Under the pieces are notes generated by a model. That model made no database searches and was not told the origin of the DNA. It saw nothing but the letters and a program-made list of their open reading frames with translations. From assembly GCF_949987535.1 (NCBI RefSeq), contig NC_080075.1, positions 40,224,036 through 40,288,035 on the forward strand: a stretch of DNA of 64,000 nucleotides, written 5' to 3'. A program made the position numbers and the translations under genes. The stretch is from Balaenoptera acutorostrata (taxonomy: Eukaryota > Chordata > Mammalia > Artiodactyla > Balaenopteridae). Positions 52,406 to 64,000 of the stretch are shown piece after piece. Every line of letters begins with the position of its first letter. Positions within the stretch are counted from its first letter, which is position 1.

Positions 52406-54151
52406 ATTTTTATTTTTTTTACATCTTTATTGGAGTATAATTGCTTTACAATGTTGTTAGTTTCTACTGTACAACAAAGTGAACCAGCTATATGTATACA
52501 TATATCCCCATATACCCTCCCTCTTCAGCCTCCCTCCCACCCTCCCTATCCCACCCCTCTAGGTGGTCACAAAGCACCAAGTTGATCTCCCTGCGCTATG
52601 CAGCTGCTTCCCACTAGCTATCTATTTTACATTTGGTAGTGTGTATATGTCAATGCTACTCTCTCACTTCGTCCCAGCTTACCCTTCCCCCTCCCCATGT
52701 CCTCAAGTCCATTCTCTACATCTGCATCTTTATTCCTGTCCTGCCCCTAGGTTCATCAGAACCTTTTTTTTTTTTTTTTAGATTCCATATACATGTGTTA
52801 GCATACACATGTTTTTCTCTTTCTGACTTACTTCATTCACTGTGTATGACAGACTCTAGGTCCATCCACCTCACTACAAATAACTCAATTTCATTCCTTT
52901 TTATGGCTGAGTAGTATTCCATTGTATGTACGTGCCACATCTTCTTTATCCATTCATCTGTCAATGGACACTTAGGTTGCTTCCATGTCCTGGCTATTGT
53001 AAATAGAGCTGCAATGAACATTGTGGTACATGACTCTTTTTGAATTACGGTTTTCTCAGGGTATATGCCCAGGAGTGGGACTGCTGGGTCATAAGGTAGT
53101 TCTATTTTTAGTTTTCTAAGGAACCTCCATACTGTTCTCCATAGTGGCTGTATCAATTTACATTCCCACCAACAGTGCAAGAGGGTTCCCTTTTCTCCAC
53201 ACCCTCTCCAGCATTTATTGTTTGTAGATTTTTTGATGATGGTCATTCTGACCGGTGTGAGGTGATACCTCATTGTAGTTTTGATTTGCATTTCTCTAAT
53301 GATTAGTGATGTTGAGCTCTTTTCATGTGTTTGTTGGCAATCTGTATGTCTTCTTTGGAGAAATGTCTATTGAGGTCTTCTGCCTATTTCTGGATTGGGT
53401 TGTTTGTTTTTCTGATATTGAGCTGCATGAGCAGCTTGTATATTTTGGAGATTAATCCTTTGTCAGTTGCTTCATTTGCAAATATTTTCTCCCATTCTGA
53501 GGGTTGTCTTTTCGTTTTGTTTATGGTTTCCTTTGCTGTGCAAAAGCTTTTAAGTTTCATTAGGCCCCATTTGTTTGTTTATGTTTTTATTTCCATTACT
53601 CTAGGAGGTGGGTCAAAAAGGATCTTGCTGTGATTTATGTCATAGAGTGTTCTGCCTATGTTTTCCTCCAAGAGTTTTATAGTGTCTGGCCTTACATTTA
53701 GGTCTTTTAACCATTTTGAGTTTATTTTTGTGTATGGTGTTAGGAAGTATTCTAATTTCATTTTTACATGTAGCTGTCCAGTTTTCCCAGCACCACTTAT
53801 TGAAAAGGCTGTCTTTTCTCCATTGTATACTCTTGCTTCCTTTGTCAAAGATAAAGTGACCATATGTGCCTGGGTTTATCTCTGGGCTTTCTATCCTGTT
53901 CCACTGATCTATATTTCTGCTTTTCTGCCAGTACCATACTGTCTTGATTACTGTAGCTTTGTAGTATAGTCTGAAGTCAGGGAGCCTGATTCCTCCAGCT
54001 CCGTTTTTCTTTCTCAAGATTGCTTTGGCCATTTGGGGTCTTTTGTGTTTCCATACAAATTGTAAAATTTCTTTTTCTAGTTCTGTGAAAAATGCCATTG
54101 GTAATTTGATAGGGATTGCATTGAATCTGTAGATTGCTTTGGGTAATATAC
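52406..54151 (-). mobile_element. 5'-truncated L1 LINE, minus strand
   Basis: Reading from 54151 down: C-terminal part of ORF2, then 3' UTR, ending in a poly-A/T tract at 52406. Recognisable ORF2 segments include [20 protein letters not shown] and the cysteine-rich [15 protein letters not shown] near the C-terminus. The frame shifts at least twice (around 53.77 kb and between 53.3 and 53.58 kb), so it is a dead copy. Target duplication TGACTTACAATTT (52393-52405) and TGACTTACATTTT (54152-54164). Same orientation as EHBP1. Confidence 0.93.
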
Positions 54152-55849
54152 TGACTTACATTTTGAACTTTCCTTAAAGAGCTAGATCCCTTGAGAGAAT
54201 AACAGATACAGCTATGACCAAGGCCAGCTCAGAAGTGTCTAATGGAGGATAATATGCTGGTGGGGAAGAAATGTTGGCACTTTACTCAACTCCTAGCTTT
54301 GGCCACCAAGTGGTGCTATCAATTCAGAGTGAACTGGCATTGGGGGAGTAGGGTTGAGTGGCTTTCGGTGGGTAAAGTATAAAACCAGTCAGTAAATGCA
54401 GAGGACACTCACAAGTCGGATGTTCATAATTCTGTGTACTGTGAATTCACGTATCATCTCCCACGCAGTGTTATCAGTATAAAAACAAGGGAGAAAATAA
54501 ATTCATATACTCTTATTTTGATGGCAAAGTCCATTGTACTCTGTCAGGAAAATAACTGTTTATATATAAATATTTGTCCCAAACTTTATCCTTTCAGGCT
54601 ATGTAGCTATAAAAATAATCACACTATTTTGATTAATCTTCAACATTGATCCAAATCCCCCCATTAAAACAAAAACAAAAAACCTTTACAGAAAAAACTA
54701 TTCAGCGATAAGCATTACAAATTAATCAGTAATGTTAAGCATTTAAAAATATCTAATTTAATTTTAAAAATAGATATCAGCTCAATGGTTTTTCCTTAAT
54801 TTCTATTGTAAACTTTTCCTGAGGAAATAGTTCCTCTGAGTGGATGAATGCCTTTCACATTCCAGCTTAGAAGTGACATGTGGGAACAGGGAACAGATGC
54901 AATGACTATATGTTTAGTTTTCTTATGTGATGCACCTAGAGGCCTATGAAGAATGTTAAAAGCATAACTAAAAGCTAAAAAAAAAAAAAAAGACATAATA
55001 ATTTACAATCCACTAGAAGAAGAACTGGAATAGGTTCACTGCTATTCAATTAGATAGTTCTATCCCAAAGATGAGGAGACTTAGTAAGAACCAGTATGTA
55101 CCCAGTTGTCGCTGTACATGAACATCTGTGTTTTCTGAGAAAAATGTTTCCATCTGGAAAGATTGGGAGAAAAGTGTTGGAGCAGAGCTTACATCCTTCC
55201 ATAAACTACCTTTATTTTCACTCTGGACAGGGGAGGCAATTCACATATGCTTATCCATCTCTATTGTCATACTTTGTTAAATTAAATTATGAAATCTTGG
55301 TTAAGCTTCTTAGGATAGCATCAAGATGAAACAGAAGAGCAGAACATACATTTGCAAAGTTGGTTCTTACATGGATGTCCTAAAATAAATTTCTCAGATA
55401 CAGTGCTTAAGTTGTTTATTTCTGTATGTACCTCACAAAACTATATAACTAGTATGTCAATTCACTGAAACGTATATGGGTTGGGGGACTAGCAAAATTC
55501 CTAAGGCTCTCTCCTAGTTATTTATTTAGTTGTGAAAGTGTTCACAGAAACATTTATCAGTTAGTTTTTATATATAAGACAAGGATTAACGCCCCCCCCC
55601 CAAATTAAAAGCCCAACAACTTTCCAGTCTTATGACAAATTGCCAAACCAGTTCTTCAGGCATTTCTTGGGAGAGAGAGCATGCACATGCACGCATGAGT
55701 GTATGTTTTGAGGGAAGAGAAGAGTTATAATAGAATGAGGGATAAGCATATTACTTAGAAGCAAAGGAAAATTTTAAAGTAAAGGTAGAAACAATAATAA
55801 ATAACAAAACCACTACTATGACTGATGGCAGCTACTTTCATATTGAGCA

Positions 55850-56095
55850 CTAAGCCTCTGCCAGGCTCTGTGCTAAGTACTCTTATACAAATTTTATCTA
55901 TATCTGTAGCAATATATTTTAGACTCCCAATAACCTTCTGAAATAGGTTTCATCAGCCTTTAAAAAAAATTAACAGAGGAAATAGGGGCTCAGAGAGAAT
56001 AAGTAACTTGTCCAAGACCACCCAGATTCTAGCTGGCATCTTGCTGATTTTCAAGTCTATGCTCTCGAATCTCTATGTTATGTTACTTCCTTTAG
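55850..56095 (+). repeat. MIR SINE
   Basis: CCAGGCTCTGTGCTAAGTACTC ... GGGGCTCAGAGAGAATAAGTAACTTGTCCAAGACCACCCAG, a near full-length MIR. Confidence 0.8.
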
Positions 56096-56130
56096 CACTT
56101 GTAACACTGTGAGTTTAGCATATCTTAGCC

Positions 56131-56303
56131 CCTTGTTTCTCAAAATGTGATCTGTGGATCACCTGTATTAGAATTGCCTAGAATATGGGCTCCACCACAG
56201 ATCCACTGAATCAGAATCGGTTAGGCGGGGCCTGGGAATCTGTATTTTAAACAAACTCCTCAGGTGTTTTTTTAAGGCAGATAAAAGTTTGAGAACCAAT
56301 GTC
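56131..56303 (-). repeat. MER5A-type hAT DNA transposon relic
   Basis: Both ends carry the inverted motif TTCTCAAA / TTTGAGAACCA. Internally it has CCACTGAATCAGAATC...GGCGGGGCCTGGGAATCTG. This matches the short nonautonomous MER5A element as I remember it. The orientation label is tentative. Confidence 0.8.
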
Positions 56304-56898
56304 TTAGCCCTTTCACAAATAAGTCAACGAGTTTTTTTTTTTTAAAGAAATGATGATATTCCATGTATAAGATGTTATTTTAGCATTGGCATGACATTAC
56401 ACAAATTTAATTTCACATTCAGAAGAAAAACATGTTGCTGCCAAATCAGTTCAAATGCCTAAATTTTATTTCATAGATAGTTGCTGAGAAAAACACATTT
56501 TCCTGGAATTTCTACTTTTTTAAGTGTTAAAAAATTTTATTGCAGTCTAGAATAAGGATGTACCTCACTTTAGGCAATAGACATGTTCCAAATTGAAAAT
56601 TATGGTGATGTGATAATTCTTTAGGTTCAAAAAATATATTTTATATTTCTAATTCAAAATTTCTAGAAGTGGAAAATACTATCTAAATATCACCAGTAGA
56701 TATTATATACATTTGTTCCCCTCGATAAATGAACAAACATGAGTCAGCAGATGAAAAAGTCACCTTCAGACTATGTAGTATAAAGCTGGGACATACAGTG
56801 TGTGCCAAGGAGAGAAGAAACAAATGTTAGAAATGAGAACCGCAGGGGGTTCTTTACATTCTGAATCAGAGATTCCTTTCTAGAAATCCTATGATCCA

Positions 56899-57022
56899 TG
56901 GACTTCCCTGGCAGTCCAGTGGTTAAGACTCCACCTTTCCAATGCAGGGGGTGTGGTTAGATCCCTGGCCAGGGAACTAAGATCCCACATGCCAAGCGGT
57001 GCAGCAAAAAAAAAAAAAAAAT
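56899..57022 (+). mobile_element. CHR-1-type short SINE
   Basis: GACTTCCCTGGCAGTCCAGTGG head, short body, pure A tail. Target duplication AGAAATCCTATGATCCA (56882-56898) and AGAAAATCTATGATCCA (57023-57039). Confidence 0.93.
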
Positions 57023-57636
57023 AGAAAATCTATGATCCAATATCTATTGCGTGAACTAGAATGATCCAACAACAGTTGTGTGCTACTACTTCTAAATATA
57101 ATTTATATATTTTCCATCTTTAAATAATACGAATAATGAAATGCAGATAGAAACAGTTATGAAGGATGCTTGAATTAGCTGAACAAATTGTGAGAGTAAA
57201 GAAATTCTGAAAGTAGGACAACAGTTTTAATTTTTCTTGTAACTACAGAAGGAAAAAACTATAGAAAGAAAAGAATTTAGGAATACTACCGATTTTTAAA
57301 ACAGAAGGTATTAAAAAAGAAAAGAGCAAAAACAGTGTAAGCACCTTAAAATGTAAACTCTCCTCTTAAAACAAACTTTACTATTTTCTTCACACTGTAT
57401 TTTATTCATTATTGATCATTTTCAATAATCAAAGGACTATCCCAGTATATGTAACACATAGTAATAAATAAAATGCATAAATGTGCAAAGAGAACAATAT
57501 TAACTTATTATAAATATTTCATTTAGTGTTTGATGGTGATATTCCTAATATATTAGTGTTTTTCATCTTTTGGTATTTTTTATTTCAAAGGAGACCTTGA
57601 CAAATTTAAGTATTAAAGGGATCATATAAATAATAA

Positions 57637-57870
57637 TAGCTGACATTTACTGAACTCTGTATATGTACCAGGCATTGTAAAAATGATTGATATAAGGTAT
57701 CTAATTCTCACAATTCTCTTAGCTGCCACACCACATCAACTCTGACGCAGTGTGAGAAAATTTGAACTAATTATATTCACTAACCAGGGTTAAGTTTTAA
57801 CACTCAGTGTATAGTGCCTTAGGCATAACAAGGCTCAAAAAATATTTGTTGAATGAATGAAAATCACAAG
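57637..57870 (+). repeat. MIR/L2-like relic
   Basis: GCTGACATTTACTGAACTCTG and GTACCAGGCATTG at the start, and AAAAAATATTTGTTGAATGAATGA at the end, are typical of old mammalian repeats. The middle is diverged. Confidence 0.6.
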
Positions 57871-60229
57871 ACATAAAAGGATAAATGAATTTCACCCTTT
57901 ATGGGAATTAAAGTAGGTTCTTTCCCCCAGTTTTTATGTTTCAAGCTGTAGCATCTTCATTCTATGAAAGTGGAAACTAAGGCTCATAGCTCTGAAGCTG
58001 GGCTAGTAAGCAGGAATGCATATAGCACAGTAGAACGGGATTCTGGCTATCATTCTCCCAGCCAGAGTTCCAACTCACCACTGGAAGGGCTAAGCCTAAT
58101 GTTTTCAGATGAAGGTATGCTGAGGATTAAGCTTGGAAGAAAAGCCTCTCCTGTAGTTATGCTACAGCAATGGAGGACAGATGGGCTTCAGTACTTAATG
58201 GACAGAAGTACCAGAGAGAAGGTTCACGTGGAGACCTTGGAGAACTGGGCCTTGGCTCACTGTTCTTCCACCTGGCTATGACTCTGCTAATCAAGGATGT
58301 GACAGAATCAATCCTTTGACATATTTTTTTAATGCTTTTTATTTTTCTGAGTATTGGATTAGAATATAATTTCATGAAACTGTACTATTTCTTGCAATTA
58401 GAAAGTGATTTTATATTATTTCATATTCTTGGAGTTAGGTGAGATAAAGTAACTAAAATCTTGACACAGCTAAAAACACACAGACACACAAAACAGACAC
58501 CACATTTACCAAAAGTATGTTAGCATTTTACTTCCAACAAGGAATGGATTCTATCAACTCTTAGAGTCTATCAAAGGATGTGGCTCATTGCCTTTGGAAA
58601 TTGTGTTAAACAGTCACTTTGTACAAAATTTTCAGACATAAAATGTTAATTTTTTTTTTTTTTTTACTGACTTCTTGATAATGACACAAATTTAATTCCC
58701 TATGAATTTTCATTTATAATTATCTTATCAGGGAACAATAGCTAAGTCTATACTACCTCGGAACCTTAGAGATCATTTTATTTACTTTATAGCACCAAAT
58801 TCACTTAATTTGTTTTTACTTATGAAAGTTCCTTTGCAGAGACAGTATTATAATCTTGTCTATTTCATACTTTATGTCTGTAGAAATCAAATGGAAACAC
58901 TCTACTTTAATAAACTAAAAACTTCATTTTCTATTTCACCATGGTATGTCATATGGTGACAGAAAAAAATTTCTTTAATGAGAAATCTACAGTTCTTAAT
59001 TTTCTTTTTTAGTTTTGTAAGTAAAATGCCAAAATAGATATCTCACTTAGTTTAATGTATATTTTTAATGACATGGCCTCTTTTCTCATTGTAACTTATA
59101 TGAAAATAGATATACTATAGCTATTAAAAAAGAATCTCTACATAATGACATTTTATTACATGGATACTATTTCCTATCCATACTTGTAAGAAGCACAGAA
59201 ATATCATACAAACTGATAGAGGATATAGAATAACCAGATATAAAAAAACTTCTAAAACTTCCATTTTATTTAGAAGATAGCTTCTATTTTTTGCCGACTT
59301 TATCAACTATGATTGTCCAAGTTATTCCTATTACTATAGGGTTCCCTCCTTTCACTTTGTTATAAGTGTGAATAAATTACAATGTCAAGCCATGTGAACA
59401 AAATTCAATGTACAAAAATATGATTTTTCAGGATAAGAGAAAATTTAAAGAATAGTATATAGAAATATCAGAAATACATGTGTTAAATGTGAGAAAAGTT
59501 GCCAAAAATTTTCTCTACACAAAACCTGAGAAGTGTTACTGTATTAAACTTCCTTTCCTTCCTTCCCTGGTTATTTATTAGCAGCATAGAATCAGTTTAA
59601 CTCTAAGTTCAGATGTCTTTACATATAAAAATATACCCAGTTTTGGTTTTCATTTTCCCTTTCTAGATATGGGTATGGTGAGGGATAGAGTTGACTACTC
59701 CCAATCTCCTAGTAAGTGTACAGTGACTGCCAGAGAAAAGAGAGCTGGTGAAAAATATGTTCCTTACAAATATATAATTTAACTATCATAAAATGTTTTT
59801 TAAACAAAAAAGACATTTTTACAGTATTCACTGAGGCAATCTTAACTTTATGCTGTTATCCATACTCTAAACCATAAAAACTACACTATCTGCCACTTTC
59901 TAAATCATAGAATCAAATGGTCTATATAGACCCTGTTTTAATGTTAATGAATTTATAGACACAAATAGCTAGCATCAAGGCTAGAGTGAAAAGCAGAACA
60001 CTTCAATCATTTAATACAGCTAAAGGGGCAGATTAGAGATCAATAACAAAATCACCTGGTAAAAAAGGAAAAAGGTGTTGCATTAAAAGGCTTTTTGCTT
60101 TATATGTGAAACAATACTGAGAAACATGTATTTTAGCACTTGTACTCAACAGGCACTCCAAACTATGCACTGATGAGAACAGAAACCCATCCTTTCTAAT
60201 AATCTTGTGACAAAAGCTAAAAGACACAT

Positions 60230-60730
60230 CCTATTAACTACTGATCTCAACTGCTAATGCGGAGTACTTCCTGGTGCCTTTTATGTAGAATGCTGCTATT
60301 AAAAAACCACTAAACATTCACTGTGAACAGCACAGAATCATTCATCTTTTATCAGCATCTCTTGTTAGAAGAGTATGAGTGGGGCTGAAGGTGTCATTGA
60401 TATTATGGAGTGGAAATTAATCAGAAATTTTTCTCATATTTTCCTCATCTCACTAATTTACTTTTGTACAAATTTCCTCCTGTTAAAAAGTTCATACCCA
60501 ACCCCCTGTTGTACTCTTTTAAGTTGAGAATATTCAACGAGTGCGTCCACTGAAAAGCACCAAGTCCTAACACAAAAAGCATTCGAAATTCTCATTTAGT
60601 TGTCTTTATTTTGCTAGCGCCATGTGGTCCTTGAAGATGTAGAAAACACGGGAAGCTGAGTAAAGATCAGAGCAAGCTCATTAGCATTCTGACAAAATTG
60701 GAGTGGTGGAGATGTATAGTTTGCCTAGTT
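60230..60730. promoter_or_regulatory. Candidate noncoding element E
   Basis: Repeat-free intronic block with several CpGs retained in AT-rich surroundings (for example CAACGAGTGCGTCC, GCTAGCGCCATGTGG). Selected by composition and texture only. Confidence 0.2.
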
Positions 60731-63151
60731 TGTCGTTTTGAAAGCTACCGGTGGTAAGCTTTCTATTTCATTGTGCTTTTGTCTTTTGGGGGGGTTTCAA
60801 AGCAGCAGGGTATTTGTTAGCCCTAGGTTTGCACAATGCATTGTGGGAACCTTTCCTGCACATTCAGCCCTATATAGTATCATTCCAGTCTGAGTCAAAA
60901 AGTTTTTTTTTTTCACCATTTATAAGAAAGGACATGTGTGTGAATCTTAGTGCACACCCTCAATACATTTATCACAGTTTTGCCTTTCTCTTTTGCCTGA
61001 ATCATAACGTCCACAAAAAGTCAGAATAAGAATCTGAAGGACATAATTTTCAATCTTATAAAAATGTCATTCATTTCAGACCACAACATTAAAACATTAA
61101 TTTATTTTCTGCTCTTTGTCGTAAACAACTAACAACAACCCGCAGGACTGATAAAGTTAGTTAAAATTCAAAACCTTACTGCTTACTATAATAGACTTTA
61201 ATTCTATTTTTGAAAATAGTATAGAGGAAAAGAAGTGGTTTATGTTTTAGAATTTATGTAAATAAAGAATACCCCTTAGAAGACTTAAATAAGTTATTAC
61301 CCTAGTCATTTGATTTTCTTCATCGTCTTCTTTTTCTTTTCTTTTCCTTTTTTTTTTTTAAACATAAGGCTCACTTTGAAGAGCTAAATGGGCTACATTA
61401 ATGCTACTATTCAGCATGAATGTTTCCAAGTTGCAATGAAATGGATAAAGGTCTTTGGGGATGAATTTATCTGCTAAATCCTTGTGGTTGCCCTCCTATC
61501 TTGGATGATGACCCAAAAGAATGTCAACAGCTCATTTTCCCAGAGAGCTGGAAGGCGTCCCTATGCAAGCATAATCTGCACATTCTCAAAGAACCGTTTC
61601 AAACATTATATTTCACAAGCGGTTTTAAGTGATTTTCCTCTCATCTCTAGTATCCTAACAGTACTTTGGATATCCATGCCTCTGAAATGAGGGCTAAACA
61701 AAGTTTACACATGAATTCTACATATGGCATAGAAATTTTTAGATTTATTTTCAATATATATTTTAGAAACACGGTTATCTTGTTACAATAATATATTTAT
61801 GGCACTGAGTTAAATGTCTAAACTAAAGATTAGTAACCAATTTTTTTCTATTATAAAAAATGTGCTTTTTTATTATTAGTTGTCATTTTGCTTAGAATCA
61901 AACCTTATTTATGAGACGTGTTCATAGTTTTTCTTAATTTCCAATTATTAAAAACCCAGGGGAAGCTAAAGAGCAGTGATGAGTGCAATATAGTATATAA
62001 GTATTCTGGTAAAAATAGTTAACAGTAAGAGAATGGATCATTTCTATATGAAGCCCCTGACAGAATAGCATTTGGTTATATTCCATTTTATTTCCTTTGT
62101 ACAGTAAGAAACCACTAGACTAAGTGATATGTTGTCATGGGGGGGGGGTAGATTTTATATATTAACTATTCATATTATATTAGAGCATGTAATTAAAATG
62201 ATACAACTTTTTCTTTATTTCTAATTTAAGCTCTAATTTTCACCCCTTTAGGCTTTCCTTAGGCTTTCTTCTACAATTTAAAAATCATTCTTAAAACAAA
62301 CAAAAACAAAAAAAACTATGTATAATTTTGTGGTTATAGTGTGAGCCTATTTATATATTGTTAGAACATGAAACTTGAGTAACTTATAGCTTAACATTTA
62401 AGTGTATCCCAACATTGAGCTGTTCTACTGCTAGCTTTAAAACTATTTTAAAAATGGATGTTACCACAGTAATAATGACAGAATTAGTTCTATACTTTGC
62501 AATATGAGTATAGCCACAAAAATTATTTATCTACTTCACTGCATTCTCCTACCAAAGTTTCTTGAATAAAATCGTCTGGAGTAGCTATATCAAATTAGAG
62601 AGCAGTCAGGAGTGTCTAAGTCCAGCTTTAAAACAAATATCTTAACAATTACTTAGCCATATGGAAAATAGGGTATGTCTCTCCTAAAACCATTTAAAAA
62701 ATATATTGTCTATCTTGAATTTAGACTTCATTAGAAACCATTTCTGACTTGTAATACCAAGATTGCTGAAATACCACCTTTTAAACAACCATGAAAAGAC
62801 ATGTAAAAAAGCTGAACTCTTTAAAGCTGCCAATGAATGATTTTGATTTTTAAAGCATAAAAAAAATTGGAGTTAGAGCATTATGAGTAAACAAATGCAG
62901 TTTTGTATAGTTAGATACAGATACACACATGCTAATGTAGCTTTTTTTACATTATGCCAAATTTGAAGCCTCTTCACAAGTGTTCACATTGTACTTGTGT
63001 TTGGGTTCCTACGACTTAAAGGCCAGATGCTTTTCACAAATGACCAACAGTTGTAGTTAGAATAAATTAATGATTGATTTTTTTAAAGCTTTGATGGAAT
63101 TAAGCATACTTCTTTTCTCAATGTGCCTATGTGAATGTTTGCCCGTTAAAC

Positions 63152-63173
63152 TTTTTTTTTTTTTTTTTTTTTT
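63152..63173. repeat. Homopolymer T tract (22 T)
   Basis: A pure T run. It could mark the A tail of a minus-strand retro-insertion, but no recognisable element lies to its right. Confidence 0.8.
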
Positions 63174-64000
63174 GACAAGTGAGGCCACCCGGCAGAAAAC
63201 AACTGATGCAAAACCCAGGAGTAATCCCTCTGTTTAGTTCAACACTATGGTTAGCCTTAACACCGCCTCTATTATCCAATGGATTTAGAGAAACTTTCAT
63301 TTATTTGTTGGCCTCAGTTTTCAATTCCGTTGCCCTCTTTAAGAAACCTAGACTTATTCCTATGTAAATACATTTGCATACTGGTACAATGAAATGTTCT
63401 AGAATTTTTATTACTCTACTAAGCTAAATAGGGGCTGTGTACATATGTAGTTTGAAAGATAAAGAGTCAAGATAGAATCATTACTAAGGATTTTAAACAT
63501 ACTGCAATAAACCTATAATGTCCATGGCCCAAGACTGATGTAGTTATTTCCAACAATATTTTAACAATATACAGTCATCTATTTTACAAAACCTAAAGCC
63601 ACTGGAACCTAAGAAATGTATTTTATTATCACAAAATCAGTGTCAATTTACTACATTAAAATGTGTTATTTTTTTCCTATAGGAATCTTTTAAAGTATAT
63701 ATTTTTACTATAGAGAATATTTTACATTCTCTAGCGTTCAGAGTCTAAACTACAAAAGGTTACTCTACATGAGATAAGTAAGTAGAATATGAATTTTTAG
63801 TTTATTTAGGAGATTCAAATTAGGGATTCACTTAGCTGTGTGTATACTATAGCAATCTATATTGTTTTTCTCTAAACATTTACTTAAATAAATGAACTGT
63901 ATAACAAACAGCATGGCTTAGGAGAAGGAAAACATGTTGGACTGAGAGTCAGAAAATAATAGCTCTGTACCAATCTTTTACTCTGGTTTTAGACTAGATG

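Larger units (their letters stand above)
41307..64000 (-). other. EHBP1: Probable long EHBP1 intron running off the window
   Basis: No further EHBP1 exon was recognised on the minus strand up to the window end, although the protein is only at its C-terminal domain at 41.3 kb. The interval is therefore most simply intronic. It holds MIR and MER5A relics, two L1 insertions and three SINEs, all listed separately. I see no gene-like structure at 41.3-47.6, 48.2-49.4, 54.2-55.8, 57.1-57.6 or 57.9-64 kb. Confidence 0.65.
57880..64000. other. Intronic stretch with no recognised gene or young repeat
   Basis: AT-rich sequence with homopolymer runs (T near 58651, G near 62141, T at 63152). Apart from candidate element E, I see no structure. 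Open frames at 57964-58281 (plus) and others lack recognisable similarity. Confidence 0.5.

Noticed and set aside
52833..53291. 152-codon reverse-transcriptase-related frame as a live gene
   Set aside because: It is the C-terminal end of L1 ORF2 in a 5'-truncated, frame-shifted element bounded by target duplications.
57964..58281. 105-codon plus-strand frame with some protein-like texture
   Set aside because: No similarity recognised, isolated within an intron; the length is compatible with chance. A database search would be decisive.
63174..63367. Possible processed pseudogene or retro-insert after the 22-T run
   Set aside because: No coding similarity recognised and no target duplication seen; a T run alone is insufficient evidence.

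Overview
This is mammalian nuclear DNA, most likely from a cetacean. Fifteen tRNA-derived SINEs have the head typical of the whale/dolphin CHR families (beginning GGGACTTCCCTGGTGG, then a tRNA-like B box and an AAATAAAT tail). The L1 3' ends are of the cetartiodactyl type (ACAACATTGTAAAGCAA, then CCAATAAA). I see no bacterial, viral or organellar genes. Most open frames here are by-products of GC-rich DNA or of repeats.

Two protein-coding genes are supported, both on the minus strand. OTX1 (complete, 355 codons in three coding exons, 25857 down to 22516) encodes the bicoid-class (K50) homeodomain transcription factor of forebrain and sense-organ development. EHBP1 (only its last four coding exons, 41306 down to 33307) supplies the C-terminal Rab-binding bMERB region and a CVLQ prenylation box. 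The order EHBP1 then OTX1, same strand and close together, matches what I recall of human 2p15. From about 41.3 kb to the right end the window appears to be EHBP1 intron, since no further exon could be recognised.

Layout: 1-15 kb is gene-free, AT-rich and packed with SINEs, L1 pieces, one MLT1-like LTR and an ancient medium-reiterated repeat. From 15 to 19 kb it is AT-rich with few repeats. From 18.96 to about 31.5 kb there is a GC- and CpG-rich block holding OTX1, its probable 5' noncoding exons and promoter islands, plus a separate CpG island beyond the 3' end of the gene. From 31.5 to 41.3 kb lies the 3' end of EHBP1. From 41.3 to 64 kb is intronic sequence with MIR/MER5A relics and, from 50 kb on, younger L1 and SINE insertions.

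I found no undescribed protein system. The observations most worth a second look are a roughly 30 kb interval around OTX1 almost free of transposons, the uniform orientation of all 15 SINEs, two nested SINE insertions that used the same site inside the host SINE, a perfect PBX-MEIS composite motif and paired OTX-type sites in EHBP1 introns, and the CpG island downstream of OTX1. Conservation could not be measured here, so the enhancer calls are hypotheses.
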